From Ignisphaera sp. (lineage in GTDB: Archaea; Thermoproteota; Thermoprotei_A; Sulfolobales; Ignisphaeraceae), in NCBI GenBank assembly GCA_028275825.1, contig JAPWTX010000001.1, forward strand, positions 1 through 64,000: a DNA stretch of 64,000 bases, written 5' to 3'. The notes under the pieces were generated by a model. That model was not told the origin of the DNA, made no database searches, and worked only from the letters and a program-made list of their open reading frames with translations. The translations under genes were made by a program, and so were the position numbers. Positions 35,733 through 45,173 of this stretch are shown one piece after another (positions within the stretch are counted from its first letter, which is position 1; the number at the start of each line of letters is the position of its first letter).

Positions 35733-36289
35733 GCGATCTCCACCTCATTAAGAGCTCTTCTCATTGCCTGTATATTGGCTTCAGCTATCTTTGGTCTAAA
35801 GTTCTCTTTTATAGCTTCTTCAATATATGATACATCGATAACTGGTATTACCTTTGCAACAGCTCCCAACATGGCCATGTTGACAAATGGTGCCTTTAAA
35901 ATTTCGAGAGCTATTTTAGTTGCATCAACTCTAGCAATCTTAATGTCATCTCTGCCAACATCTTTTTTAATTTCAGCAATACTTTTTTTCGTGTTAATTA
36001 TGAGTAACCCATCCTTCTTCAAACCCTCTACATAAAGTGATGGACTTAGCGATGGGTCTAGAACCACTACAGCGTTGGGTTCTATTATTGGTGCCCTTGT
36101 GTATATAGGCTCATCTGAGATTCTTGTATAAGCTTTCACAGGAGCACCCCTTCTCTCAGCACCAAATTCAGGAAATGCTTGAGCATATTTACCTTGATAT
36201 ATAGCAGCCTCTGCTAATATCATTGCTGCTGTTACCGCTCCTTGACCACCTCTGCCATGCCACCTAATTTCAATACGCTTTAAATCCAA
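35729..36289 (-). CDS. porC: 2-oxoacid:ferredoxin oxidoreductase, gamma subunit
   Basis: 186 residues: IEIRWHGRGGQGAVTAAMIL at the N-terminus (CoA-binding domain hallmark), then GKYAQAFPEFGAERRGAPVK. The first gene of the por operon on the minus strand. A TATA-like element on that strand (rc of about 36332-36344) faces divergent carS, whose own TATA is at 36364-36374. Confidence 0.93.
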   Translation of the reverse strand: MDLKRIEIRWHGRGGQGAVTAAMILAEAAIYQGKYAQAFPEFGAERRGAPVKAYTRISDEPIYTRAPIIEPNAVVVLDPSLSPSLYVEGLKKDGLLIINTKKSIAEIKKDVGRDDIKIARVDATKIALEILKAPFVNMAMLGAVAKVIPVIDVSYIEEAIKENFRPKIAEANIQAMRRALNEVEIA

Positions 36290-36331
36290 TATGCCACCAC
36301 CATTTTACGATTATAAGCTATTCTGTAGCGT

Positions 36332-36374
36332 AGTATAAAATGTTTTTTATATAGTCTCAAAAATTTTTATACAT
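36332..36374. promoter_or_regulatory. Divergent promoter between por operon and carS
   Basis: On the plus strand, ATTTTTATACAT (36363-36374) lies about 20-28 bp before the carS ATG. On the minus strand, ATTTTATACTAC (rc of 36332-36343) faces porC about 45-55 bp from its start. The two share one short intergenic space. Confidence 0.4.
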
Positions 36375-36391
36375 AATACATGTGAAGATAA

Positions 36392-36931
36392 ATGGATATA
36401 GTAAAAGATGTTATGAAGGTTTTATGGATTATTCTACCAGCATATGTAGCTAATGGAACACCTGTGATTATAGCAAAGCTTTTGTACAAACTTAGACTTG
36501 AAAGACATCCTATAGACTTTGGAAGGAATTTTATTGATGGTAAGAGATTGTTTGGAGATAGCAAGAGTTGGGAGGGGTTAGTAGCAGGAATCTTAACAGG
36601 TACTATCACAGGTTATATACAGAATCTCTATCCTTTAATTGATAGCACTACAAATACTATTGTACTAGGTTTAGTTTTGAGTAGTGGAGCTATGACTGGC
36701 GATGTCTTAGGAGCCTTTATTAAGAGAAGAATTGGTTTAAAACCTGGAGAGCCTTTGCTTTTTGTTGATCAACTGCTTTTCATTGTTGTTGCATTAGGTC
36801 TTTCTATAGCTCTAAACATATTAAGTTTATCACCTTTTGACTGGTTTATTGCAGTAACACTTACGTTTGTGCTTCACATCGTATCAAATCTTATCGCCTA
36901 TATTATAGGTCTGAAGAATGTTCCTTGGTAA
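36392..36931 (+). CDS. carS: CDP-archaeol synthase
   Basis: Integral-membrane CTP transferase that activates digeranylgeranylglyceryl phosphate on the way to archaeal phospholipids. About five hydrophobic segments. The family motifs are PAYVANGTPVI (N-terminal), PIDFGRNFIDGKRLFGDSKS with WEGL, and GDVLGAFIKRRIGLKPGEPL with FVDQL. 179 residues, standard. It confirms an archaeal host. Confidence 0.95.
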   Translation: MDIVKDVMKVLWIILPAYVANGTPVIIAKLLYKLRLERHPIDFGRNFIDGKRLFGDSKSWEGLVAGILTGTITGYIQNLYPLIDSTTNTIVLGLVLSSGAMTGDVLGAFIKRRIGLKPGEPLLFVDQLLFIVVALGLSIALNILSLSPFDWFIAVTLTFVLHIVSNLIAYIIGLKNVPW

Positions 36932-37034
36932 AGTTTCAGTGTAATGAGTTTAACAATTCTTTTTGTCACCTACTTGGTTTTATTGTCAAGTATATTAAGC
37001 AGAATTTTTTGACATCTAATTTGGTAGCTGGAGA

Positions 37035-37439
37035 GTGAGTTGGGCGAAACTAAAGCCTGTAATATACATGGTACTCGGCTTTGCAATAGCATGGCTTTTA
37101 ACAAAACTTTTAAGTAGCTTGCAAAATGCTTTAATTATTGGATTAATGCCATTTATAGGACTTTTGCATGAATTATTGCATCTTGTTGCATCTATTGCTG
37201 TTAAAGCCTCATATAAATTTACTTTAAATGGTCTATTCATAGGATTCAAAATAGTTGTGAAAAACGTCAGAGATTTCATTATAATAGCTTTGATGCCTCA
37301 AATTCTAAGCGTATTGTTTCTTATTCTCTTCTTGATGTTGAACTCAAATATGGCTCTAGCATTAATGCTAATACATGTAGCCATATCTCTTGAGGATTTA
37401 AACAAGGCTACCAAATATTTAGCATCTCTCTCACCCTAA
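37035..37439 (+). CDS. Membrane protein with HExxH-like motif
   Basis: 134 residues with about four hydrophobic segments. HELLH at about residue 42 (GLLHELLHLVASIA) lies at a membrane helix, as in DUF3267-type or site-2-protease-like zinc peptidases, but no downstream third ligand is obvious. It could be a small intramembrane metalloprotease or a structural relative. GTG start (37035). Function not established. Confidence 0.55.
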   Translation: MSWAKLKPVIYMVLGFAIAWLLTKLLSSLQNALIIGLMPFIGLLHELLHLVASIAVKASYKFTLNGLFIGFKIVVKNVRDFIIIALMPQILSVLFLILFLMLNSNMALALMLIHVAISLEDLNKATKYLASLSP

Positions 37440-37522
37440 AGGCAAATTTTTCGGTTGAAATTGCAATGAATTCCAGGTCTTTGCATATTCTTCTAAGTTG
37501 TAGTAATACATTACTTTGAGAG

Positions 37523-37596
37523 TGGGCCCGCGGGGATTTGAACCCCGGACCTCCGCCTTGTAAGGGCGGCGTCCTACCAGACTAGACGACGGGCCC
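37523..37596 (-). tRNA. tRNA-Val (anticodon TAC)
   Basis: Minus strand: acceptor GGGCCCG/CGGGCCC, anticodon stem CCGCC/GGCGG with loop CTTACAA (anticodon TAC), T arm CGGGG TTCAAAT CCCCG, discriminator A; CCA not encoded. No intron. Confidence 0.95.
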
Positions 37597-37644
37597 TTTA
37601 ATTTAGTATGTAACATGCTTAGGGGTTATAGCTTTTTTGGATCT

Positions 37645-37980
37645 TTAGTATTCCCTCCAGGTATGTCCACATTTTGTGCATTTATAAAACGTCGTAGGAG
37701 GTTCGTCAGCTGCTCTTGTCTGAAGCTGCCAGGCATATACTTCTTCGTGACCGCATCTCGGACATCTTACATGTCCCTTTACCAATGTTGCTGTTGGTGG
37801 TACAGAAGCTATTGAAGAAGAATCTAGTACAATAGTCTTTTCTTTATTATTGTGCTGAAAACTTTTTGACATTACAACTTTATTGCTTATGTTTGCAGCT
37901 TCATAGCCGCATTTGGGACATCTATACACTTTTTTTACCTTGTCAAGCACTAATAGCGTTCCACAACGAGGGCAAAACAT
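37645..37980 (-). CDS. tfs: Transcription factor S (TFIIS-like cleavage factor / RpoM)
   Basis: 111 residues with two zinc ribbons. N-terminal MFCPRCGTLLVLDKVKKVYR with CPKCGY; C-terminal CPRCGHEEVYAWQLQTRAAD with EPPTTFYKCTKCGHTW, including the Asp-Glu pair that stimulates RNA cleavage by the polymerase (RAADEP). It restarts backtracked RNA polymerase. Monocistronic between tRNA-Val and the PUA gene. Confidence 0.95.
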   Translation of the reverse strand: MFCPRCGTLLVLDKVKKVYRCPKCGYEAANISNKVVMSKSFQHNNKEKTIVLDSSSIASVPPTATLVKGHVRCPRCGHEEVYAWQLQTRAADEPPTTFYKCTKCGHTWREY

Positions 37981-38050
37981 TGTATTGCCACCTTTACTCC
38001 AATGATTTTAAAGTATAGGCTAAAGTTTCTAAGGATAATAAGCGTTATCA

Positions 38051-38629
38051 CTAAATAAAAAACATCTCGTCACGTACGTGAATACCCAAATCAAATACAT
38101 TCTTCACAATAGCGGTAAGCATTTGCCCACGTTTTATTAATTCAGCAATCTCATCTTCACTATAAAGCATCATTCCAATACCAATGGCCTTAAAGTCTTC
38201 AGAGTCTATCACAGCTATGTATTTTCCTTTTTCAATGGGTGGCAATACTTTTTCAAGTGATACGAGAAGCAGGTCATTGCCATATAGAAAAGCTCTTACA
38301 CCTTGGGGTTTTGAACTCACAGCGCATCCGATCTTCTGATAATTATCATATATGAAGTTGTAGAGATGAGGTGATGGAATGAACTTTCCTTTCCACATCC
38401 ACCCTGCTAATATACCTCCACCAATAATTCTTAATTTCTTAGAGCTTTTTAAAACAATTTCACGTGTTGCAACAGGTTGAAGCATTATTTTAGTCCATCG
38501 CCTACGTGAAGAGAATGATAGGATGTCAAATGCGTTCTCTAAGTGGGTAAATAATTCTTCACTATAACATTTATTAATAAAATCTTTTATTAAGACCTTA
38601 ACACTATTTATCAATTGTTTTTCTACCAT
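38051..38629 (-). CDS. PUA-domain protein
   Basis: 192 residues. The C-terminal 75 (KGKYIAVIDSEDFKAIGIGM, then LYSEDEIAELIKRGQMLTAI and DLGIHVRDEMFF) look like a PUA RNA-binding domain, as found at the end of archaeosine and rRNA modification proteins. The N-terminal part (IMLQPVATREIVLKSSKKLR) resembles the pre-PUA region of such proteins. An RNA-binding role is likely; the target is unknown. It overlaps the upstream gene by 26 bp. Confidence 0.6.
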   Translation of the reverse strand: MVEKQLINSVKVLIKDFINKCYSEELFTHLENAFDILSFSSRRRWTKIMLQPVATREIVLKSSKKLRIIGGGILAGWMWKGKFIPSPHLYNFIYDNYQKIGCAVSSKPQGVRAFLYGNDLLLVSLEKVLPPIEKGKYIAVIDSEDFKAIGIGMMLYSEDEIAELIKRGQMLTAIVKNVFDLGIHVRDEMFFI

Positions 38630-38954
38630 ATTTTTTCTCAGCTAAGTCTATGATATCTAAAATACTTTTTATGACATTTGTTTCCACATCTCTCCTTTCT
38701 ATTTTTGCATCCCAGATTTCATCCCACACCTCATAAACTTTGGCACTCCCCCCAAGGCTGTCACTAATAGCATCTACAGCTTCGTCAAGCATCTCTATAT
38801 CCCATTTCTCTACATTCTTAAACCTCTTATCAATACCGCTTGCAAACTCCTTTACAAATTCCACATACACATCATAAATCACGTCTACATTTACTCTGTT
38901 CAAGTTCTTCATTAAGAGCTCTTCAATGGCTTTTCTAATAAATTTTAAATTCAT
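38604..38954 (-). CDS. Conserved hypothetical helical protein
   Basis: About 116 residues if ATG 38954 is used (an upstream in-frame ATG at 38987 is also open). Mostly helical and charged: KAIEELLMKNLNRVNVDVIY, then WDIEMLDEAVDAISDSLGGS. No family is recognised. The 3' end overlaps the PUA-protein gene by 26 bp in another frame, so the two are probably co-translated. Confidence 0.55.
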   Translation of the reverse strand: MNLKFIRKAIEELLMKNLNRVNVDVIYDVYVEFVKEFASGIDKRFKNVEKWDIEMLDEAVDAISDSLGGSAKVYEVWDEIWDAKIERRDVETNVIKSILDIIDLAEKKYGRKTIDK

Positions 38955-39050
38955 TGTGAATAACCTTATTTGCACACTCTTTCTCAAAACTTATTAACTA
39001 AGCTAAGAACTTATATCTTTACACACGTAAATACAGCTGTCGGTGATACC

Positions 39051-39446
39051 ATGAGTGTAGACTATGCAGAATTAGGAGACTTGAAGGAGGGTAGCTATGT
39101 AGTTGTAGATGGAGAGCCTTGCAGAGTTGTAGAGGTTTCGCGAGCAAAAACAGGTAAACATGGCAGTGCAAAAGTGCATATCGTAGCAATAAGCCTCTTT
39201 ACAGGGTCTAGGAAAACCCTTGTGGGTCCAGCAGACCAGAGGGTTGAGGTTCCTATAATAGATAAGAGAATTGGGCAAGTAATAGCTGTTTTGGGAGACA
39301 GAGTGCAGGTAATGGATAATGAAACCTATGAAACTTTTGAAGTTGAAATGCCTTCTGATGAAAGTGTTAGAAGTAAGATAACACCAGGTGTGGAGGTAGA
39401 GTACTGGAGTGCTTTAGGTAAGAGATTTATATCTAGAGTTAGATAA
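39051..39446 (+). CDS. eif5A: Translation factor aIF5A
   Basis: Hypusinated (or deoxyhypusinated) factor that helps the ribosome through poor peptide bonds. The hypusine site is K36 in [14 protein letters not shown], and an OB-fold C-terminal domain follows. About 131 residues from ATG 39051, the family length; the longer in-frame upstream part is not conserved, and a TATA-like CTTATATCTTT (39010-39020) lies inside it. First gene of the long plus-strand information-processing cluster. Confidence 0.95.
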   Translation: MSVDYAELGDLKEGSYVVVDGEPCRVVEVSRAKTGKHGSAKVHIVAISLFTGSRKTLVGPADQRVEVPIIDKRIGQVIAVLGDRVQVMDNETYETFEVEMPSDESVRSKITPGVEVEYWSALGKRFISRVR

Positions 39447-39468
39447 GGAGTATTAATAGGATTGCAAA

Positions 39469-40818
39469 ATGGTATTAGATTCTCTTAAAAACCTAGTTAT
39501 AGATTTTTTAAAGGGTAGAGGTTCATATGAAGAAGCTGTAGAAAACTTTATTAAGGAGCTGCAAAAAACACTTCTGAAAGCAGATGTAAATGTAAAGCTC
39601 GTCCTTCAACTCACTAATAGCATTAGGGAGAGAGCTCTTAGAGAAAAGCCACCACCACTAGTTTCAAAAAATGAATGGTTCATAAAGATAGTGTATGACG
39701 AGCTTTCAATGCTTTTTGGAGGAGATACAAAACCTCAGATCTTCCCCCAGAAAACCCCATACGTGCTAATGCTTGTTGGTGTTCAGGGCTCTGGCAAAAC
39801 TACAACAGCAGCAAAAATAGCTTACTACTACAAGAGATATGGATATAGACCTTGCTTAATTTGTGCAGACACCTATAGACCAGCAGCTTACGAACAGTTG
39901 TATCAGCTAAGCAAACAAATTGACGTAACGTTTTGCGGTGATCCTAAGTCTAATAATGCGATATTGATAGCAAAGAAATGTGTTGACACATGCTTAAGGC
40001 AAAACAGCAATATGATTATAGTGGATACTGCTGGAAGGCATGGTTATGGAGAAGAAGAGGCTTTGCTTAAGGAAATGCAAGAAATAGCTAAAAATGTAAA
40101 CCCCGATGAAATAATGCTTGTTTTGGATGCATCAATAGGGCAAAAGGCTTATGACATTGCTATGCGATTCCATTCAGCAACGCCTATAGGCTCCATCACT
40201 ATAACGAAACTTGATGGCACAGCTAAAGGAGGTGGAGCATTATCAGCTGTAGCAGCAACAAAAGCTATGATAAAGTTCATTGGAATGGGCGAAAAAATAC
40301 CAGAGCTAGAAGTATTTGAACCAAGAAGATTTGTAGGCAGGCTCCTAGGATTAGGTGACTTGACGGCACTCATAGAGAAGTTAAAATCTTTAGAGTATGG
40401 TGAAGAAGTTGAAAAGAGATTTGCAAAGGTTTTAGCCACAGGTAAAATCACTTTAGTAGACATATACATACAGCTTCAAGCTATGAAGAAGCTAGGACCC
40501 TTATCAAGGGTCTTGCAGATGATTCCAGGACTTTCATTTTTACCTTTGGATGAAAAACAGCTGAAATTAAGCGAGGAAAAGATAAAGAAATGGATTGCAA
40601 TAATAGACTCAATGTCTTTTGAGGAACTGAGAAATCCTGGCATAATTGACAAGAATAGAATGTTAAAAATAGCTATAGGCTCAGGCACTACTGTTGATGA
40701 TGTTAAGGAGTTGCTTAAATATTATGAACTTGTCAACTCAATGATGAAGAATATTAAAAGAAGAAAAACATTTTTCAGAAGGTTAGGCATAGATTTATCA
40801 AATATGAAGACGGAGTAG
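39469..40818 (+). CDS. srp54: Signal recognition particle protein SRP54
   Basis: SRP GTPase that binds signal sequences and 7S RNA. The N domain (1-90) precedes the G domain with VGVQGSGKTTTAAKIAYYYK (P-loop near 104), DTYRPAAYEQL, IIVDTAGRHGYGEE and TKLDGTAKGGGALS. The M domain (about 300-449) has Met-rich helices (MKKLGPLSRVLQMIPG). ATG start, 22 bp after aIF5A. Confidence 0.97.
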   Translation: MVLDSLKNLVIDFLKGRGSYEEAVENFIKELQKTLLKADVNVKLVLQLTNSIRERALREKPPPLVSKNEWFIKIVYDELSMLFGGDTKPQIFPQKTPYVLMLVGVQGSGKTTTAAKIAYYYKRYGYRPCLICADTYRPAAYEQLYQLSKQIDVTFCGDPKSNNAILIAKKCVDTCLRQNSNMIIVDTAGRHGYGEEEALLKEMQEIAKNVNPDEIMLVLDASIGQKAYDIAMRFHSATPIGSITITKLDGTAKGGGALSAVAATKAMIKFIGMGEKIPELEVFEPRRFVGRLLGLGDLTALIEKLKSLEYGEEVEKRFAKVLATGKITLVDIYIQLQAMKKLGPLSRVLQMIPGLSFLPLDEKQLKLSEEKIKKWIAIIDSMSFEELRNPGIIDKNRMLKIAIGSGTTVDDVKELLKYYELVNSMMKNIKRRKTFFRRLGIDLSNMKTE

Positions 40819-40824
40819 AACAGA

Positions 40825-42141
40825 ATGGCACTTAATAAAACAAGCGATGAAAGCATTCTCGAGATTGTTGTTAGAGTCCTAGAAAAATATCCTTTATGTG
40901 ATAGATGCCTTGGCAGGCTCTTTGCTCACTTGGGTAAGAACTTAGGGAATGATGAAAGAGGTAAAGCATTGAAAATAGCAGCAATAATGGAATTACATAA
41001 AAAGGTATTGAAAGGCGATAAAGAAGCTGTTAATGTTTTAAAAAAGATTTTGATTAATAGCAGGATACCTTTAATAGAACTTTATAAAGAAATGAATATA
41101 GGGGTTCAGGAAGAACTCCCCAAATGTTATATCTGTGAAGATCGCCTACAAGAAATTATAAACATATTTTCAGAACTTATAGCAAAGAGAATTGCCGAAA
41201 ATAAAATGCAAAGTTTTTTAATAGGCGTTATAACACCTCATAACATAATTGAAAAAGAAACAGAAATTATAAAGAAATTTCAATTGCAATACTGGGAAAG
41301 CATTAAGAGAGAGATTAAGAGAGAGATAGGTAAGAGAGTTCAGCAAATGACAGGTGCTAAAGCAGATTTTGAGACTCCCCAAGTTACTTACATAATAGAC
41401 TTAACAAACAATATTGTAAGGGAAGAGATAAGATCAGTTTTCATATTTGGTGTTTATAGAAAACTTGGAAGAATGATTTCACAAAACATATGGATTAAAA
41501 GAGATGGTACAAGAAAGTACAGGTTAGCAATAGAGGATGCCATTAAAAGTACTCTAACCTATTTCAAAGCCTCTAACGTTGTTGTGCATATTGCTGGGAG
41601 AGAAGATGCTGATGTTAGGATGCTAGGAAATGGCAGGCCAATTATTATAGAGTATAAAAATCCACATATATACACTATTGATTTGACTACACTGAATAGC
41701 ATTTTGAACTCTTTTTCACAGTGGATAAAATTCGATTTGAAGATGACAACACGACGTGAGGCTGTTTCGAGGATAAAGATGGGATCTATAGGTGCATACA
41801 AAATTTACAGAGCTCTCATATATTCAGAGAAGGTGTTAAAACCAGAAGAGCTCATAAGGTTAGAGAAAGCTTTTGAAGGCAAGACAGTAATGCAGAAAAC
41901 GCCCTCAAGAATTCTTAGAAGAAAATCTGATAAGATGCGTTACAGAAATGTGTTTCAAGTGAAAACTATCTATGTATCTCCCCACGTATTTGAGGCTCTA
42001 ATAAGATGTGAGGGAGGACTCTATGTTAAGGAGCTCATCACAGGTGATAATGGTAGAACTACCCCTAACTTCTCCCAGGTCTTAGAAACGAATCTAAGGT
42101 GTCTCATGCTAGACGTTCTATATGTTCATGAACATATATAA
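40825..42141 (+). CDS. pus10: tRNA pseudouridine(54/55) synthase Pus10
   Basis: Makes pseudouridine 54 and 55 in archaeal tRNA T arms. An N-terminal THUMP-like region with Cys pairs (CDRCLGRL; CYICEDRL) is followed by a catalytic domain with GREDADVRMLGNGRP near 257 (catalytic Asp), then KTYVSPHVFEALIRCEGGLY-like segments and a C-terminal LDVLYVHE. 438 residues. Follows srp54 by 6 bp. Confidence 0.93.
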   Translation: MALNKTSDESILEIVVRVLEKYPLCDRCLGRLFAHLGKNLGNDERGKALKIAAIMELHKKVLKGDKEAVNVLKKILINSRIPLIELYKEMNIGVQEELPKCYICEDRLQEIINIFSELIAKRIAENKMQSFLIGVITPHNIIEKETEIIKKFQLQYWESIKREIKREIGKRVQQMTGAKADFETPQVTYIIDLTNNIVREEIRSVFIFGVYRKLGRMISQNIWIKRDGTRKYRLAIEDAIKSTLTYFKASNVVVHIAGREDADVRMLGNGRPIIIEYKNPHIYTIDLTTLNSILNSFSQWIKFDLKMTTRREAVSRIKMGSIGAYKIYRALIYSEKVLKPEELIRLEKAFEGKTVMQKTPSRILRRKSDKMRYRNVFQVKTIYVSPHVFEALIRCEGGLYVKELITGDNGRTTPNFSQVLETNLRCLMLDVLYVHEHI

Positions 42142-42196
42142 AGCTATTCATATGAAAAATAGTTGTTAAAGAGGAATAATTTAATGGGTTATAATA

Positions 42197-42598
42197 ATGG
42201 TTAAGGCACCTCAAGGACTTAGACATAGAACAAGAAAGTTGTTTAAGAAAGGGATTAGAGAGAAAGGAGCTATTCCACCACTTAGTAGAATACTTATCGA
42301 ATATAGATTAGGTGATAAAGTGTACATTGGTGTAAATCCAGCTATTCATGGAGGAATGCCACATAGAAGATATATTGGTAAAGTAGGCAAAGTGGTTGGA
42401 TTTAGAGGAAGAGCTGTTATAGTTGAAGTAGAAGTAGGGTCAAAAACTAAGAGATTAATTCTACTACCAGAGCACATAAAGCCTGCATTTGAAGTAAATG
42501 AAAGAATTAATGAAATTTTCAAGAAACTTGCTGAGATAAGCAAAATAAGGATTGAACAGAGAAAGACACTATTAAAGTTATTAGGTAAACAAAAATAA
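42197..42598 (+). CDS. rpl21e: 50S ribosomal protein L21e
   Basis: MVKAPQGLRHRTRKLFKKGI at the N-terminus, then PLSRILIEYRLGDKVYIGVN and MPHRRYIGKVGKVVGFRGRA are the family hallmarks (SH3-like barrel). The C-terminal tail of about 35 residues beyond the usual L21e end (RINEIFKKLAEISKIRIEQR) is a crenarchaeal extension. 133 residues. Confidence 0.95.
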   Translation: MVKAPQGLRHRTRKLFKKGIREKGAIPPLSRILIEYRLGDKVYIGVNPAIHGGMPHRRYIGKVGKVVGFRGRAVIVEVEVGSKTKRLILLPEHIKPAFEVNERINEIFKKLAEISKIRIEQRKTLLKLLGKQK

Positions 42599-42652
42599 AT
42601 TTTGAGGAGCAAAACCTTTCTTTCATTACATAAATTTATTACGGGATTTCAA

Positions 42653-43003
42653 ATGGTGTACGAGGTTCTAGAATTTCATGACATTCCTCATGCCGTTGCC
42701 AAGAAACTTCTCGAAAAATATTCACAAAAACTTGGAGGCAACGTTTCTGAGCTTGCAAGAGTTGTCATGGAATATCTAGATAAGGTGGTGAGATGTAATG
42801 AAAATGATGTTGAAGAGCTGTATAATGAGCTTAAAAAGTATGGATTTAAGGAAGTAACTACTTCAATGATTCTCAACATAATTCCTCAATCAATTGATGA
42901 ACTTAGAACACTTATGGTATTTGAAGAGAGCATTCCTGACGAAAATGTATTAAAAAACGTTGTTGATATGATAAATGAGCGTTGCGGCAAAAGAGAAGAA
43001 TAG
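42653..43003 (+). CDS. rpoF: RNA polymerase subunit F (Rpb4)
   Basis: Forms the RNA polymerase stalk with RpoE. The core VAKKLLEKYSQKLGGNVSEL, EELYNELKKYGFKEVTTSMI and LNIIPQSIDELRTLMVFEES matches archaeal Rpb4 HRDC-like helices. I start at ATG 42653 (MVYEVLEFHD). The frame is open from a TTG at 42602, but that stretch contains the AT-rich CATAAATTTATTA likely to be a promoter. Confidence 0.9.
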   Translation: MVYEVLEFHDIPHAVAKKLLEKYSQKLGGNVSELARVVMEYLDKVVRCNENDVEELYNELKKYGFKEVTTSMILNIIPQSIDELRTLMVFEESIPDENVLKNVVDMINERCGKREE

Positions 43004-43024
43004 GCTTCTTACAGGGATTAATGT

Positions 43025-43678
43025 ATGAGGGCAAAGGCTAGACGCTTTCAGATAGTGCCAGACGAATTTGCTATAATTCTGGATTATACCCCTATGGGCA
43101 ATCCCTATGATAAGCATTCTTTTCATAGAACTTCTCCTGTGGCTCAAGGTATTGGTACGAAATATTTTTCATTAGTAGAGATTATACCTGGCAGAGGTCA
43201 AACACTTGTAATTGGTGAAAGAGTTGCTATAGCTTCAGCACCTGACCGACCTGGGTTAAAGGTTTTTGATAGACTTCTTTATGAAGATCTTACAATAATA
43301 GCTAAGGAAAGTTTAGTTAGGTTCTTGCCAAAAATTATTGAGGAAAAAGAGAGGGTATTTGTAGAATTCTTTAATATTGCAGAAGCAATAAACATTAGAT
43401 TACATAGCTTAGAACTATTACCTGGAATAGGCAAGAAAACCTTATCGATGATTTTAGAAGAAAGAAGAAAATTTCCATTTACTAGTTTTGAAGATATTAA
43501 GAAGAGGGTTAAGATATCTGACCCTGCTAAACTTTTTGTAGATAGGATAATGGTTGAGTTACAAAGAACTGAAAAGTATTATCTGTTCGTAGAGCCATAT
43601 CCGCCCTCACCTGATTATAAATTCTTAAATTATCTGGAGTTGCTGTATAGTAGAGTAAGATATAGTGAACCGTGGTAA
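43025..43678 (+). CDS. DUF655 RNA-binding protein
   Basis: Archaeal protein conserved next to rpl21e, rpoF and ksgA. The N-terminal OB-like part (FAIILDYTPMGNPYDKHSFH) is followed by an HhH motif (ELLPGIGKKTLSMILEERRK) and a C-terminal PSPDYKFLNYLELLYSRVRY. Probably acts on rRNA or tRNA. 217 residues; its stop overlaps the ksgA start (TAATG). Confidence 0.85.
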   Translation: MRAKARRFQIVPDEFAIILDYTPMGNPYDKHSFHRTSPVAQGIGTKYFSLVEIIPGRGQTLVIGERVAIASAPDRPGLKVFDRLLYEDLTIIAKESLVRFLPKIIEEKERVFVEFFNIAEAINIRLHSLELLPGIGKKTLSMILEERRKFPFTSFEDIKKRVKISDPAKLFVDRIMVELQRTEKYYLFVEPYPPSPDYKFLNYLELLYSRVRYSEPW

Positions 43679-44535
43679 TGGATCTCCACAGATTATTTTC
43701 TTCAGAAAGAAATCTCTATAAACTAGTAAAAAAGTTGTTATCTGAGGAGGGGATAAAGCCGAAAAAGAAATTAAGTCAAACGTTCTTAATCGATGCAGAA
43801 GAGCTAGAATACTTGTCAAGTATACTAAGAAAAACAATCGACAAACAACAATGCATAGTTGAAATCGGAGCTGGTATAGGTAATCTAACAACATACATAG
43901 CATCTTTAAATAATGATAAGATAGTGGTAGCACTAGAAATTGATGAAAGATTTGCAAGCGTTTTAAGGATTATACAAGAGGCTTTTCCTAATGTTGATAT
44001 TGTAATTGGTGATGCGTTAAAGATTATACCATCTATGAGAGGATGTAATGTGGTTGTTGGGAATCTGCCCTATCATATAACGTCGTCACTCTTAGTAGCC
44101 ATAGCTAAGAGTTCATTCGATTTAGCGCTAGTAACGGTTCAAAAAGAGGTTGCTGAAAGAGTTGTGGCAAAAGCTGGGAGTAAAAATTATGGAAAAATAG
44201 CAATTTTTTTGCAACACCTCTTCGAGGTGACATATGTCAAGACAATACCCTTATACAAATTTTATCCTAAGCCGCGTGTAAACTCAGCTATTGTTTTATT
44301 GAAACGGAAGAAAGCATATGACCTTATGTCACAGACACTTGAACATCTTATTAAATGTCTATTTTCCTTCAAGAGAAAAACTGCTGATAAAGCTCTAAAG
44401 AGGTGTTTAAAAGAATTTGAAGCATCAGAGAAATGCAGGTTACAAGAAATATGGAGAAAAAGGGTATATCAATTAACTGTGGAGGAGTTAGAAAGAGTTG
44501 CAATAGCTTGTATGTATGCAAATCAGAAAACATGA
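43678..44535 (+). CDS. rsmA: rRNA adenine dimethyltransferase (Dim1/KsgA)
   Basis: SAM-dependent dimethylation of two adjacent adenines in the 3' hairpin of 16S rRNA. Motifs: KLSQTFLIDAEELEYL, VEIGAGIGNLTTYIAS (SAM), ALEIDERF, GDALKI, VVGNLPYHITSSLLVAIA (NLPY catalytic). ATG 43678 overlaps the DUF655 stop; a GTG two codons earlier is also possible. 285 residues, and its stop overlaps the next ATG. Confidence 0.95.
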   Translation: MDLHRLFSSERNLYKLVKKLLSEEGIKPKKKLSQTFLIDAEELEYLSSILRKTIDKQQCIVEIGAGIGNLTTYIASLNNDKIVVALEIDERFASVLRIIQEAFPNVDIVIGDALKIIPSMRGCNVVVGNLPYHITSSLLVAIAKSSFDLALVTVQKEVAERVVAKAGSKNYGKIAIFLQHLFEVTYVKTIPLYKFYPKPRVNSAIVLLKRKKAYDLMSQTLEHLIKCLFSFKRKTADKALKRCLKEFEASEKCRLQEIWRKRVYQLTVEELERVAIACMYANQKT

Positions 44536-45173
44536 GGAAAGACTTAGCAAATGGCATTGTCATAGTATTTAATGAAGAGGTCTATATACCTTCTGATGAC
44601 ACCTTCATACTCGTTAATGGAGCCCATTATGCAATAGAAAAATTCTCAAAAAAGTTCCTTACAATAGTGGAGCTGGGTTGCGGCACAGGCTATGCATCGA
44701 TTTCTACGCTTAAAAAAGCCCTGAATAAAGGCTTTTCAAATGTGTATGCTGTTTTAATTGATATATCTCCATGTGCTACAAAAAGTGCATTAAAATCTAT
44801 AGAAGCTAATGAACTTGGCGTCTATGCAGATGTTGTGCAATGTGATGGTGCAAGTTGCTTAAGAGAGAAATTATTTGGATTAATATTATTTAATCCCCCT
44901 TATCTACCAGTTAAAGATTATGGAGATTGGCTTGCAGAATCATGGAGTGGTGGTGAGGAGGGTCTGGATATTTGGAGGAAATTCTTTACTGATTCCCTGA
45001 GGATATGTGAAAAAGACTGCTTAATTGTGTTTGTAGTTTCTTCACTACAAAACCTTACTGAAATTTTCAAAAAAATGTTAAGTAACTGCAAAAACATTGA
45101 AATTATTGAATGCAGAAGCTTTTTCTATGAAACTATTTGCTCAGTTTGTTGTACAGCTGGTGATACATCTTGA
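44532..45173 (+). CDS. HemK/PrmC-like N5-glutamine methyltransferase (Mtq2 type)
   Basis: Likely methylates the GGQ glutamine of release factor aRF1. IPSDDTFILVNGA and VELGCGTGYASISTL (SAM-binding) are followed by LFNPPYLPV (NPPY catalytic) and a WSGGEEGLDIWRKFF loop. ATG 44532 overlaps the rsmA TGA by 4 bp. About 213 residues. An open frame extends upstream into rsmA but is not needed. Confidence 0.85.
   Translation: MRKDLANGIVIVFNEEVYIPSDDTFILVNGAHYAIEKFSKKFLTIVELGCGTGYASISTLKKALNKGFSNVYAVLIDISPCATKSALKSIEANELGVYADVVQCDGASCLREKLFGLILFNPPYLPVKDYGDWLAESWSGGEEGLDIWRKFFTDSLRICEKDCLIVFVVSSLQNLTEIFKKMLSNCKNIEIIECRSFFYETICSVCCTAGDTS

Noticed and set aside
35298-36035. 245-codon plus-strand frame antisense to the por genes
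   Set aside because: It is opposite strongly conserved porC/porD/porA coding sequence, with no family features. A shadow frame.
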